DNA of 64,000 nucleotides from Branchiostoma floridae. Taxonomy: Eukaryota > Chordata > Leptocardii > Amphioxiformes > Branchiostomatidae. Both the position numbers and the translations under genes were made by a program. The notes beneath the pieces were generated by a model. That model saw only the letters and a program-made list of their open reading frames with translations. It searched no databases and was not told the DNA's origin. Location of the stretch: positions 21,730,014-21,794,013 of the forward strand of contig NC_049983.1 of the NCBI RefSeq assembly GCF_000003815.2. Reading direction: 5' to 3'. Every line of letters begins with the position of its first letter. The stretch's first letter is position 1. Positions 10,701-20,172 of the stretch are shown piece by piece.

Positions 10701-12941
10701 TACCTGCTAGCATATACAGACCAGAGTGTATAATGTTTAATGCCTGTTCCAGATGCTCGTCTTCCGTGGGTCAGCGGGGTGGCCGGCAGGACCTGTCCCT
10801 CGGTAACAGGTGCGTCCAAAAGGGCGTCGCCATCCACGAGCTCATGCACGCCGTCGGCTTCTGGCACGAGCAGTCCCGCTTCGACAGGGACGACTGGGTC
10901 ATCATCAAGTGGCAGAACATTCGGGAAGGTAAGCTTCAGCCATCGTTAACGCCAGGAAACAGCATTTCTTATTACTAAGCTTTCTTTTCTTATATAATAA
11001 ACCAGATGTAAAACGACATTTATCATTTTCGACTGGAAGTTCATATTCGTTGCGCGTGCCACTTCGCAACGCGTCATCGTATGTTAATGTCACTGACGTC
11101 TGGCAGGTGAAGAGGACAACTTCTACAGGTACTCGGAGATTGACGTGTCGGGGTTGGGTGTGAGTTATGACTACTATTCCGTGATGCACTACAGCGCCAC
11201 GACCTACAGCTCCGACGGAAGTCCGACCATGGTGGCTAGGGTCAGCGGCGCTCCATCTCAGTTTGGCCAACTGTCAGGCTTTAGCAACAAAGACGTGGTC
11301 AAACTGAACAGGCTGTACAGCTGCAGTAAGTAGAAATGCCTTCGGAGGGAAATTTTAGACAAAAAGAAAGAGACAGACTAAATCTTCGAAACCCCACATA
11401 TAAGTGTCGTAGGCTTTGAATATGTATCATGATATCATCTGGACATAGAGGCGCTTTCATTTTTTTGTGGTATTGTATGAAACATGTGGACTTGAGTGAG
11501 GGAATAAGTGAGTGTTGCGTCTATCTGTCCAGACATGCCTGTTGGCTGGGGTGAATGGACCGAGTGGAGCCCGTGTGACGTACGTTCCTGCACCAAGACC
11601 CGCCGGCGGTTCTGCTCTGACCCGAGCGGCTGTACGGGGCAAAGCGTGCAAAGACAAACCTGCGTCGGGCCCTGCAAAGGTATTCTTTATACCTTAATAC
11701 TATTAAAATAGAAAGGAAATGCATCATTTAATTCATGAATATGATTTTACAATTCTATACCTTCGCAAAATGAGTTCAACCATTACGACTGACGTATCGC
11801 CATGATTACAAACAGCTAGTAAGATTAATTAATTATGAATTCATTCATTCAGTCAGTCATTCAGTCATTCATTGTATGTCATATTTGTGCCATCAGGATG
11901 TCAGACAGTCCGTATATCTGGGTCGAACCGGAACTACGTTCAATCCCTGATGACGACCTACACCATGACGGGAGAGACTCGCAGTGGTCGGCCGGTGTAC
12001 AAGTCCTCATATGATTACTACCTGTTCTACTACCAATCGGGTGATAGTTGGTATGTCAGTACTCGCTTGAGGAATGATTATGTATACATGTACGTGGACG
12101 ACACCAGCAATTACGCTGAAGACATCTCTGGGACCTGGTATCTGGTCGACGGCACAAACAGTTTTCGGCCAAACAGCCTTGTCCGAGTCACTTGTAAGTA
12201 CATTGTATTGCCTTTTCCACCTTGATGTCCTGCTTATTCATTTGTGACCTTCTGTAACTCAAAATTTAAGATTAGGTCATAACTGAGATATACAGGTTAT
12301 TTATGAATTGACGAAAGAGGATATACAAATCCTGAGGCTGCCAATTCAGACAAATTGCACTGATAAGTTTATTGTACCCAGTGCCACAATATTTGTTGGG
12401 TATGTAGTCAGCTGATGCAAACGTACTGTTTTCTTGGGCTTCTCTTTCAACGGTCTGTATCTTTATAATGTTTATCAAATTTTTCACATGTCATAATTTA
12501 AAGTATCAACACAATAGGCACCAAGGTCATCATTCGCAACGAAGTCAGCTATTGGGATCAAATGATTAGACTACAGGGTTTTACGGATTTCATATGAGTT
12601 TTATGAAATTGGGTCATGTTCCTTGTTGCGGATCGCCTGTATTGCGTAAAATTCGTATGGATACTTAGACAGCCCTCGAAACCCCCCAAAGAACAAGCGA
12701 AAAGCAATGTTACTGTTTAACTTCTATTGTTCTTTTCGTACCCACATGACCAACACGAGACACCACACTTACAGTATGATATAAGTTATTGCTCATATTG
12801 TTATTAGGTGTGAGTGGGGGGCTCAGTGGCGGCGCCATTGCCGGAATCGTCATCGGGGTGCTGGCCGGTGTCTGCCTGTTGGTGGTAGTGCCAGTTACGA
12901 TCTGTCTTTGCAAGAAAAGCGGGGCTGTATCACCTGCGTAA
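257..12941 (+). CDS. Membrane-anchored astacin (M12A) metalloprotease with TSP1 domain, 10 exons
   Basis: Zinc endopeptidase predicted at the cell surface. Exons fitted by GT-AG sites and phase: 257-317, 9366-9404, 9738-9775, 10067-10148, 10458-10575, 10753-10928, 11107-11325, 11533-11679, 11897-12193, 12808-12941; all phases join and give 436 aa. Exon 1 is a signal peptide (MVRLLFLLVVTTLF). Exons 2-3 are the propeptide with FEGD, whose Asp holds the zinc in astacin zymogens. Exon 6 has the zinc site HELMHAVGFWHE and exon 7 the Met-turn SVMHY. Exon 8 is a TSP1 domain (WGEWTEWSPC, six Cys). Exon 9 is a Tyr/Trp-rich domain of about 98 residues that I cannot name. Exon 10 encodes a Gly/Val-rich membrane helix, then CLCKKSG and a short tail. 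Intron 1 (9 kb) holds a 6.8-kb transposon and a MITE. An astacin with a TSP1 repeat is a known architecture; the membrane anchor and exon-9 domain are less usual. Confidence 0.9.
673..707. repeat. (GT)17 microsatellite
   Basis: Uninterrupted GT dinucleotides over about 35 bp, in intron 1 of the astacin gene and outside the mobile element. Confidence 0.95.
1718..1767. repeat. (AC)25 microsatellite inside the left element
   Basis: Perfect AC dinucleotide run of about 50 bp. The same tract appears as (GT)n at 27395-27446 in the right element, so it predates their duplication. Confidence 0.95.
1870..2180. repeat. Subterminal AG/CT-rich repeat block, left element
   Basis: About ten degenerate units of roughly 27-30 bp built on GCGAGAGAAAATATCTTGCG-like words. 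They share the GAGAG-AAATAT core with the 40-bp array at the other end of the element. The mirror block in the right copy is at about 26990-27280. No gene is present here; the short open frames are repeat translations. Confidence 0.7.
2995..3100. repeat. Three tandem units of about 36 bp, left element
   Basis: CCTCTCTCTCGGCGAAAACG followed by GATGATGATGATTTTT is repeated three times with few differences. The mirror copy is at about 26064-26165. The open frames of up to 197-226 codons that cross it on the opposite strand are low complexity (His/Arg/Glu runs), and I do not regard them as genes. Confidence 0.75.
3454..3540. mobile_element. 87-bp pogo/Tigger-like MITE, left element
   Basis: Starts CAGTAGAAGCCAGTTAATTG and ends GCGGCTTCTACTG, with TA before it and TG (probably a mutated TA) after it. 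The CAGTA-type ends and TA target site fit the pogo/Tigger branch of Tc1/mariner. The identical copy is at 25615-25701 in the right element. Confidence 0.75.
3706..3862. mobile_element. 157-bp pogo/Tigger-like MITE, left element
   Basis: Starts CAGTAGAAGCAGCTTAATTG and ends AACTGGCTTCTACTG, flanked by TA on both sides (3704-3705 and 3863-3864). Same family as the 87-bp MITE nearby. The mirror copy at 25293-25449 has the same length, which shows that this insertion preceded duplication of the 7-kb element. Confidence 0.85.
5360..6080 (-). mobile_element. 5'-truncated LINE 3' end, left element
   Basis: Read on the minus strand, a degraded frame contains IEDELNF, Glu-Cys-Gly, then LYNRL, matching the conserved C-terminus of CR1/L2/Jockey-type reverse transcriptases (IEDE.HF...C.LYN.LR). 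It is followed by an AATAAAGTC-type tail and (ATC)n at about 5366-5391. Stops and frame slips show that it is dead. The equivalent in the right copy is 22880-23788 on the plus strand. Confidence 0.6.
6104..7885. repeat. 40-bp tandem array (about 44 units), left element
   Basis: The unit is CTCTCCCGCACGATATTTCC followed by TATCTCTCCACCTTTATTTC. Variants alternate GATA/GGTA and replace the CCACC part by ATGG-TTTT. The period is exactly 40 bp over about 1.8 kb. The array has no stop codons in long stretches of any + frame, which creates false ORFs of 195, 365 and 478 codons. There are no unique spacers, so this is not a CRISPR array. Confidence 0.95.
7931..8841. other. Intron DNA between the left element and the MITE; no gene seen
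   Basis: About 0.9 kb of single-copy-looking sequence in astacin intron 1. The longest open frame (about 107 codons, minus strand, 8089-8412) shows no domain or splice context that I recognise. A short TATGGCGCTCCATTG at 8549 resembles the tip of the 7-kb element but has no partner or duplication. Confidence 0.5.
8851..9126. mobile_element. 276-bp MULE-type MITE with 9-bp target duplication
   Basis: It runs from TATTCTCCAAGCAG to CCTCTGCTTGGAGAATA. The internal palindrome continues as GAGTCGCGAAGATA versus TATCTCCGCGACTC. Perfect direct repeats CTCGTTTCG flank it (8842-8850 and 9127-9135). The 9-bp duplication is typical of Mutator-like transposons. Family members are at 29739-29934 and 31822-31929. 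Confidence 0.9.
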
Positions 12942-13152
12942 CACAGCACTATCGGCCATGACATGGCGAAGGATAGTTAAGGCCATGATGGGGGTTCACC
13001 AGTGATTGTTGCTTTGTTTGGTTGTTATTTTGTTGCAGGTACTTTAATCGAATGTTGTGACGTGACTGAAAAAAAAACTGAAGTTTAAAATGAGTTTCTC
13101 TTTTGTTGCAGTTTGCTTACAAGTCGGTATAAACTTATCTCTCTCGTTCTCC

Positions 13153-13330
13153 CTCGACATTATCATCATCATCAGTCTTTTTAATCAGCCGTAGGGGCAG
13201 CACAACCACTGTTGTGCTGAATCAACATGCAAGCACACATTCTCAGAAGGAATCATTGTATTCAAGTCCATAAACATACAATTTCATTGTGATACAACGA
13301 TACAATATCTTATAACAAATAATGGTAGAT
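13153..13330 (-). mobile_element. Retroposon 3' end with (TGA)n tail
   Basis: On the minus strand the sequence CACTGGTTGTGCTGCCCC-type DNA runs into ATTAAAAAGACTGATGATG, then ends. A T-rich-to-TGA microsatellite end of this kind is typical of 5'-truncated LINE or SINE insertions. No coding remnant is visible, so the family is unknown. Confidence 0.4.
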
Positions 13331-13444
13331 TTTAGACCATAACAGTTAGCCTACACGCATCAATAATCACACCAATTATGTTTATTTGTATGTTGAAAAC
13401 AACTCACTACATTGGGTCAGCCTATAGGTAGCTCAAGCTGGTAA

Positions 13445-13647
13445 GGCCTGGGTCACATTTTTTTAAAAAGGGGCCCGGCCGGGCAGCTATCGGGAGCGAA
13501 AAAAAATGATATAAGAACATCAAAATACACAAAATGTCAAAATGAGATTCAAGGGCATAATTTGTGTATTTTTCTAGGTATATAGTTTGATTTTTCGTTT
13601 CTTAAAACATCCCGGCCGGGCCCCGGCCTGGGATTGTGACCCAGGCC
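13445..13647. mobile_element. 203-bp PIF/Harbinger-like MITE
   Basis: Starts GGCCTGGGTCACA and ends TGTGACCCAGGCC. TAA lies directly on both sides (13442-13444 and 13648-13650), a 3-bp duplication as in PIF/Harbinger. GC-rich GGGCCCGGCCGGG arms extend the palindrome inward. Confidence 0.8.
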
Positions 13648-14266
13648 TAAAGGCTGACGCACAGAATTGATGTCGACATGAATACAAATACAATGGCACA
13701 ATGTATTCTAACATCTGACATTTGTATGAATGATATGAAGCAAAAAGTCAAACTGTATAAGTTTGTTTTTATTATGTTATTGCCATTTGAACTACTAGAA
13801 CTGTGATATGAAATTGCAATTGGACAACATGAATATACTAATGAAATTTTAAAATTTCTACATGCTGACTTCGATACATTATGATCACTGAATGGTAACG
13901 TTACATAACAAATATCATTGGCATCAGAAATTCTCCCAATGACTGAACGTATACAGCTTCACCCTGTACTACACAGTCTTGTGTTGAGTAGAACAGTTGT
14001 ATGAATTGTCATACATTTGTATCACATATACACTTACTTGTTGAGCAATAAAGTTATAATGATTGCATCTGACTAGCGTATACATGGTTTTCATCGCTCA
14101 CTCTTCTCCAATTACATTTTGTATATGTTTACTGGAGTTGAACGGTTTGGTAATGATAGAGGTAGGCCAAAAAGGTAATGATAAATTGAAATTGACATGT
14201 AGACATAGTGGGGTTTGGTGGAGTGTATATCTTCTCCTTTCACCTATCAAATTCTACAACACTTAG

Positions 14267-17200
14267 TTATGGAATGAAGGCGTGATCCATGCTGTCTGAC
14301 AGGCTCAGGCATTTATCTAAGTGGTAAAATGTCTCCACATACAGAAGTAAATAAGGAAGCAGATCATAACACAGTTTTCCTACTTCTCTCCATGATATTT
14401 GGGAATACAGTGCCTGTACAAAGTAGCTACTGGCACCTCCGTAATCACCAAGTTTGATACAGCAAGAACCCAAACTGAGAAATATTTCAGCAATTTCAAT
14501 AGGTGTAGTCGTCTCCTTGTGAATGACCAGCTTTAACTTCAGCGACTGTTCGAAATAGCTGATGGCCTTTTTATGATCACCGCGGATGTAATAGGCGTAT
14601 CCCAAGTGTTTAAGCAACTTGGCAATGTCAGAATGAGCACTGTTTTCGCCATATATGCTAAGCATCATCTGAAGTGACTGTTCGAGATAGCCTACGGCCT
14701 TCTTTTCATCACCAAGCTTTATGCAGACGTAGCCCATGTTGGTTAGTGTTGCAGCAATATTAGGATGTACCGCGCTGTTGCCATAGATGCCCTGTATCAT
14801 TCGCAATGACCACTCATAATAGGGAAGGGCCTTTTTGTGTTCACCAAGGGAGGCGTAGATGGCACCCAAAGTGTGAAATTGGCTGGCAATGCCCATACAG
14901 TCGGTCTGCATCGCCTGTAAGTTGTCATGGTTTATGGTTTCTTTGTGATCATCCAAACAGAAGAAACGCACACTTTGAAGTGACCCTACGACATCAGGAC
15001 GGAACGGGCTTTCACTATCACCCAGGACCATCTGCAGTGCCTGCTCCAGATAGCTTTCGGCCTTTTTTTGATCTGTCAGTTGTGCCCAGGTAATACTCAG
15101 ATTGCGGAGAGAACTGGCAATGTCAGGATGTGTAATGGTTTCCCCATATAGTGTCCGCTTCATCTGTAGTGACTTTTCTTGATAGCTGATGGCCTTATGT
15201 AGCATATCGCAGTCATCAATGTGTAAACAGGCGGCACCCAAGTCATCTAGTAACTTGGCAATGTCGGGATGGGCTGTGTTCTTGCCATGTTTATCCAACT
15301 CCTTCTGTAGTGCCCGTTCTGTGCATGTCTTCCATTTCTTATAATCGCACAGACTTTCGTATACTTCTGCTTCTATCTGCGAAGTTTTCTCATGAAGGAT
15401 GCCCACCCGTTTTTCTGACTCACTGTCAGCAAGTTGTGAGATAAATCGCTGTAATGGTATAGCTGTGTAGTAGTATCTTATGAGCTGTTTTGTATTGGAA
15501 AAGTAAAACACTTTCCTTACAGTGTTATCGGCATCTGTATCCCTCGATACGGAGGACAGGGCTGACATGTTTTCCACCTGACCACGATTGTTCATGTACG
15601 TACACAACCTCAGTTCTGCTGAGATGCTGACCAGCACCATCAGGTGATGTGCGTTATCACTGTTGATGACTCCTTTTATGTGCATGTTCTGAATTGTCTC
15701 CCAGACTGTTGCCGGTTGTATGTTGCAAAGTAGAGCCCAGCAAAACACCGCAAGGCTTGAAAATCGATAAATTTCTTTCTTAACATCTAGCAACATGGCG
15801 GTTGGAGCCTGCGTTGTAAACATCAGTGCACATTTCAATATATTTCTGGTGATGTGCTCGAGCTGAGGAATCCTGTCTTCCTTGAATTGATGATCCCATA
15901 GAGCAGAATATTCATCAACCAAGTCCTGTTCTCCAGTAATCAAAGAAACATTTCCCGGAATACTTGCAAGATGATAGCCTTTCTTCAGAGGTAGAGTGGC
16001 GCCGTCTTTCAGTATATTAATCATGTTTCTTGGTGTGCGGATAAGATGTAATGTTTTACCTCTGCCTAACGGGGTCTTGCAGGCATGGGGCATTGCCCCA
16101 TCAAACGCAAATCCGCGCGGTGTTACAGAGTCGTAGAACCAGTTATGCAGCTTATTATCTGCGTCAAAATCATTTAGTGACTTAATCGCCATGGCCGGGA
16201 GAATAGTCTCTCCAAAATCTATCACTTTGAGGTGCAGATAGTGGGTGAGGTTTTGGAAATACTTGACATTATCATCTGTTTCCTTATCTACCAAAATGGC
16301 AAATTCCAGATCCGAGTACGGGGTTGCTAACCCCGTGGCCTGTGAACCCAAACCTATCATAGCGTACTTACAGGGAGGGGGGCCCATTACCTCAATGCAT
16401 TCATCTACAAGACCAGCTATGACCGTTCTTCGTTTATGAACAATTTTCTCAAGCAATTCTTTAATTGCTTCCGCCCTTTTCTTCTCCACTTCTGTAATGT
16501 TCGGGTCGTCATCATCAAGGCTGTAAGGATCTACCTCTTGTCTGATTCTGTTGATCTCTTCTTACACATGCTCCCGAATTTCTTTCAGCTGGAGCTTGTG
16601 TTTCTCAACTGTACCGATGTCCACTGTTTGTTCGGTACCCAGCACGTGTCTACAAAATAAACGAGTAACGTTTCGGATTTTACGTTTGATCCTCTCTCTG
16701 TCTTCTTCCCTTGCTCTGACCAGTGCTGCGTTACAGAGTGCTGCAGCCTTGGTGAAGTCTCCTCCGTCTTCCGACAGAATGCCTCTCCTGAGGTACACAT
16801 CGCTCAGCTTATTCAGAGGTTCTGCTTCTTTCAAGTGTTCTTCTGCATTTGAGTCTGTATGAAATAAGTGTAGCAGCTAATGAAATTAGAATTTTGTATT
16901 GTCACATTTCTATGTTAGCTAGTTTTCACGCGTTCTTTTTTTATTATATCAACTCCTAAATTGTTGTGTTGTTGTATCATATGATGAAATATACTTTTTG
17001 ACAACAGAAACGCATCGGTAAATGCTGATAAATGCTATACTTCTAAAGCCAAGTACAAAATACACCTTGTTTTACTGTTGACCTAAACGTTACACTGTTG
17101 TTGACATCTAAGCATCTTTTGACCAGTGTACTATAAATATCTCACCTTTCACATGGACCAACTTGAGCGCAGCTGCAAAGTGTTCCTCTGCCTTGTCCAG

Positions 17201-17821
17201 GTCCCCTGTCTGTAGGGCCCTACAGCCTTCCTGTAGGTGTCCGCTGAATGTGCTGTCGACAAATTTTGAGAAGTGATTTACAGGTAAACTGTAAAAAAAT
17301 TCTGTTGTTGTATAACACTGCCTTTCTTGTGGGATTAGTCTGTTTAGTAGTGCAGTGTTTATATAATTACACAATTCAAGTGAGATGAAAATGGGAGTAA
17401 AACAACAGAATATGAAGTGAGCATAACATTCTATCAACATTACTATCAACAACCATAATCATCCGTGGTACTAAATAAAGTAACACATAAACTGTCAGAA
17501 TCGTTCTGTATTTTGTCACCAATATTAAACAATTAATTCTCGTAATTGGCAAAGGCTAATGAAATACGAAAGCAATGCATCAATGATCGGGCAACAATGC
17601 ACACTTATAAGAAAGATGTATGATTATGACATGAATGACCCATTTTCGCTTGGTATTTCAAGCCACGATACGCACCATCTCTCGTTGGTGACGTCAGGAG
17701 CCGTTTGATGTGAAGTGGATGAAGACGTGAAAGGGTTGCTGTCCCCTACGAGGCTTGTCGCGTCTGGGATGAAAATGTCAATCATGAGCGACCTAGAGAC
17801 ATGCTTGCCATACGACAACAT
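14267..17821 (-). pseudogene. NTase-TPR protein gene A, interrupted by an in-frame TAA
   Basis: Minus-strand exons: 17821-17676 (tentative, from ATG), 17288-17146 (or starting at 17252, same phase) and 16854-14267. A helical N-terminal region ([17 protein letters not shown]) precedes a nucleotidyltransferase-fold domain at about 16360-16290, with GLGSQATGL and SDLEFAIL carrying the GS and Asp-x-Glu of DUF294/GlnD-type NTases. About six kinesin-light-chain-like TPRs follow (LG-Y..LG...KA..Y.E.SL) to the stop at 14267. TAA at 16564-16562 interrupts the frame between LKEIREHV and [10 protein letters not shown]. The intact paralog at 32444-36760 has exactly the same number of residues between the shared IRE and VEK motifs, so the frame once ran through. 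It could be a pseudogene, a null allele, a sequence error, or two products if translation restarts. The gene is much shorter than its paralog in TPRs. Confidence 0.7.
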
Positions 17822-20172
17822 GGTCAATTCAAAATGTATAGTGAAGCTACTGAACAAGTAAAAAAAATCATGCTATTCTGGGCCTTTGACCCAAAGAAAG
17901 GGCCTATGTATTCTTTTTAGATGTAAGGCTAAATTAGAGATGTGTTATATATCAGGGGAAAATGTTAGATACAATGTTTCATTAGGCTTTCATCTACCTA
18001 CCTTCATCACGGTGATCAGGTGTTTCTCCGTCACATGAATCCTCACAGAGGTCCAGTACCGGTCGGTACGGGCCAAATGTTCTGCGGCTACCGTCCGTAT
18101 ACCTGGCCCGTAACCACATAGCTTGGTGAACTACAGAGCAACGAGAAGAAGCCATTTATCATTCAGGCGACGTGACGGGTCTAATGATGCTGAAAGCGGC
18201 CGGCTTTGCTACACTGCATCACAATACATGGCATGCTACATTACAGTTGAAAGGAAGAAAGGCATCGTAGGTCAAAGGCTAGTAGAGACGAAATTAGAGT
18301 CAAAGACTCAAAGAAAGTTTCCCGGTTGCTAGGGAATTAAAGACCAACAAAACGAAGAACATTTTAGCAATAGCATTACCCAATGAAGAAGGCTAAGCAC
18401 TATTTTAGCAACTTCGTCCTGAGTCCTTCTTATACTACCCTGGTTCAAATTTTCGATCATGAACATAAATCATCAATAATGGAACTATAAAATGCGCGTT
18501 GCCTTGTGATTTTGTCTAGTATGTATTTTCTGTACGGAATTTTTTTTTACTTTGCCTTTCTCTTAGATAAATACATAAGGCAACAGCAGTGCACTCTCCC
18601 ATGCAGAGTTGAATCCGAATTCTGCGTATGTAGGCCGGAGAGTGCAGCAGCGTCGCAACCTTCAGTCGCCATAAAACAAACAGTAGCACTGTGTACATCC
18701 CCCCTCCCCCACCTTCAAGAAATGACGTTGTTGTTGTTGTTGCGTACTAGAAGAACATACAGTCTAAAACGCTGCACCTCAAAGTTTTCAGTTTTGTCAG
18801 GTCTTTGCCCTCGGTTTTGATAAAACTTAAGGATAGCCGCCTTACTGCCGAACTTACCTTTCAGGCTTTCACCTGTCGGAAGAGTCTTCGGGTAGAACTG
18901 GCGTCCCAGACTGCGACTGGCAGCACTAAAAGAGGAAGTCTCCAGGATTGTTTACACCTGACTAGCAAAATAGTCACGCTTCGGGGTCCGTCAGTTCCTC
19001 TGAAGTCACAGTCCGGACAGCACACTGTGTATGTATCTCTCCTTCGTACACAGAATGCACACAGAAGTAAAGATCTGCCTTACCCTGCCTTCGACTGCTC
19101 ATGTCCAGTTCTACACACACAAAAATGTCTATGGCCAGTGTGTGACAACTTCCCCGCAGACGACATGTACGTGCCAACTCTCACATTGAATGCGGGGCCG
19201 ACGAGCTGTAACCTGAGAAAATTCTCTTTTCAACCTCCTTAACTACTTTTACAAAAGATCAGGTAACTTCGGAAAGCACCTCTACTGACCAAGAACAGTG
19301 CTTGCACTATAAATACTCTGCAGATCAAGGGGAACGACACACAAGCACAGCGATGTTTACACAATGACTCAAGAGTGATGTCGGTGCGCCGCCCACAAAG
19401 AGATAAAATCACGGGGTAACGTTATAGCTAGAATCTATATGTAACGTTTGTTTTGTCTTGTTGTGCCATCGTACTAAGCTCGGCTGGGCAAAAATGTACA
19501 ATAAAGGTCTTCATTCAAAAATTGATAACTAGCCTGACTGGCCAGTCCCAATGGCCCTGGCAGCGAGATATTTTGTAACACTGACTTGGGAATAGCAAAA
19601 GTTTCGATCGGAGATTTCTTACGGCCGCCTCCCTACGTAATGGTGCACTCTCACCGGACTTGGGGCACGCTTGCGGCACTGCGGGGTTCGCTCACTGCGT
19701 CACTGTTTTGTTATTTTCTCCGATTTTTGAAGATTTAGATAATGCGTAATACGCAAAATTATGACTTAGAAGACGACAAAATACAAAATACACAAAAAGT
19801 AAGAAAATTCGTTCTTTATCTGTGAAATTCTTTGAGTATCTTTCAAACCCCGCAATGCCTCAAGCGTGCCCCAAGTTCAATGAGAGTGCACCTTAGAAGT
19901 CACAGCTAACTACTACTATTCTTTCGACCGAAACCTCTGCTTGGAGAATAGGTACAACCGCCTTGCAATTAGACACCTTTGATCTTTCACCTTTGCGACC
20001 TTTAACCTCCTGGCTACCTGCCGAGCCTGCTGCCATTCATTTGCACAGTCCAGTTCTACCAGTGTAACACTACTGGCTTGAACAAGCACGAAGCAGACGT
20101 TGGGGTGGAAGGTCTATTGTTTCACAGCTTTCTTGACAAATATTAGATACTCGGACGAGAAACTTTGGAAAC
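17822..20172. other. Divergent 5' region between NTase-TPR gene A and the zinc-finger gene
   Basis: Probably holds promoters for both directions. On the minus strand 18119-18001 is open and ends at a good donor (GAAG|GTAGGTAG), so it may be a further 5' exon of gene A, but its phase does not fit the next exon as modelled. A MITE lies at 19641-19892. Nothing else is coding. Confidence 0.4.
19641..19892. mobile_element. Palindromic MITE with GGTGCACTCTCA ends
   Basis: GGTGCACTCTCACC, then GGACTTGGGGCACGCTTG, is mirrored by CAAGCGTGCCCCAAGTT, then TGAGAGTGCACC, giving arms of about 45 bp. A clear target duplication is not visible. The internal TTCTTTATCTGTGAAATTC recurs, slightly changed, at 38300, so another fragment of the family lies there. 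The MITE may sit inside an eroded older element whose right end, CCTCTGCTTGGAGAATA at 19934-19950, belongs to the 9-bp-duplication family. Confidence 0.65.

Larger units (their letters stand above)
12942..14266. other. Convergent 3' intergenic region between astacin and NTase-TPR gene A
   Basis: The region contains the astacin 3' end, a retroposon tail (13153-13330) and a Harbinger-like MITE (13445-13647). AATAAA at 14046 could serve as a polyadenylation signal for the astacin transcript. No other gene is supported. Confidence 0.5.

Noticed and set aside
16521-16565. 45-nt mini-intron (GTAAGAAG to CTTACAG) that would remove the TAA in frame
   Set aside because: Far shorter than the other introns here, with a poor pyrimidine tract, and removing it breaks the equal-length alignment with the paralog. 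Kept only as an alternative to test by RNA-seq.
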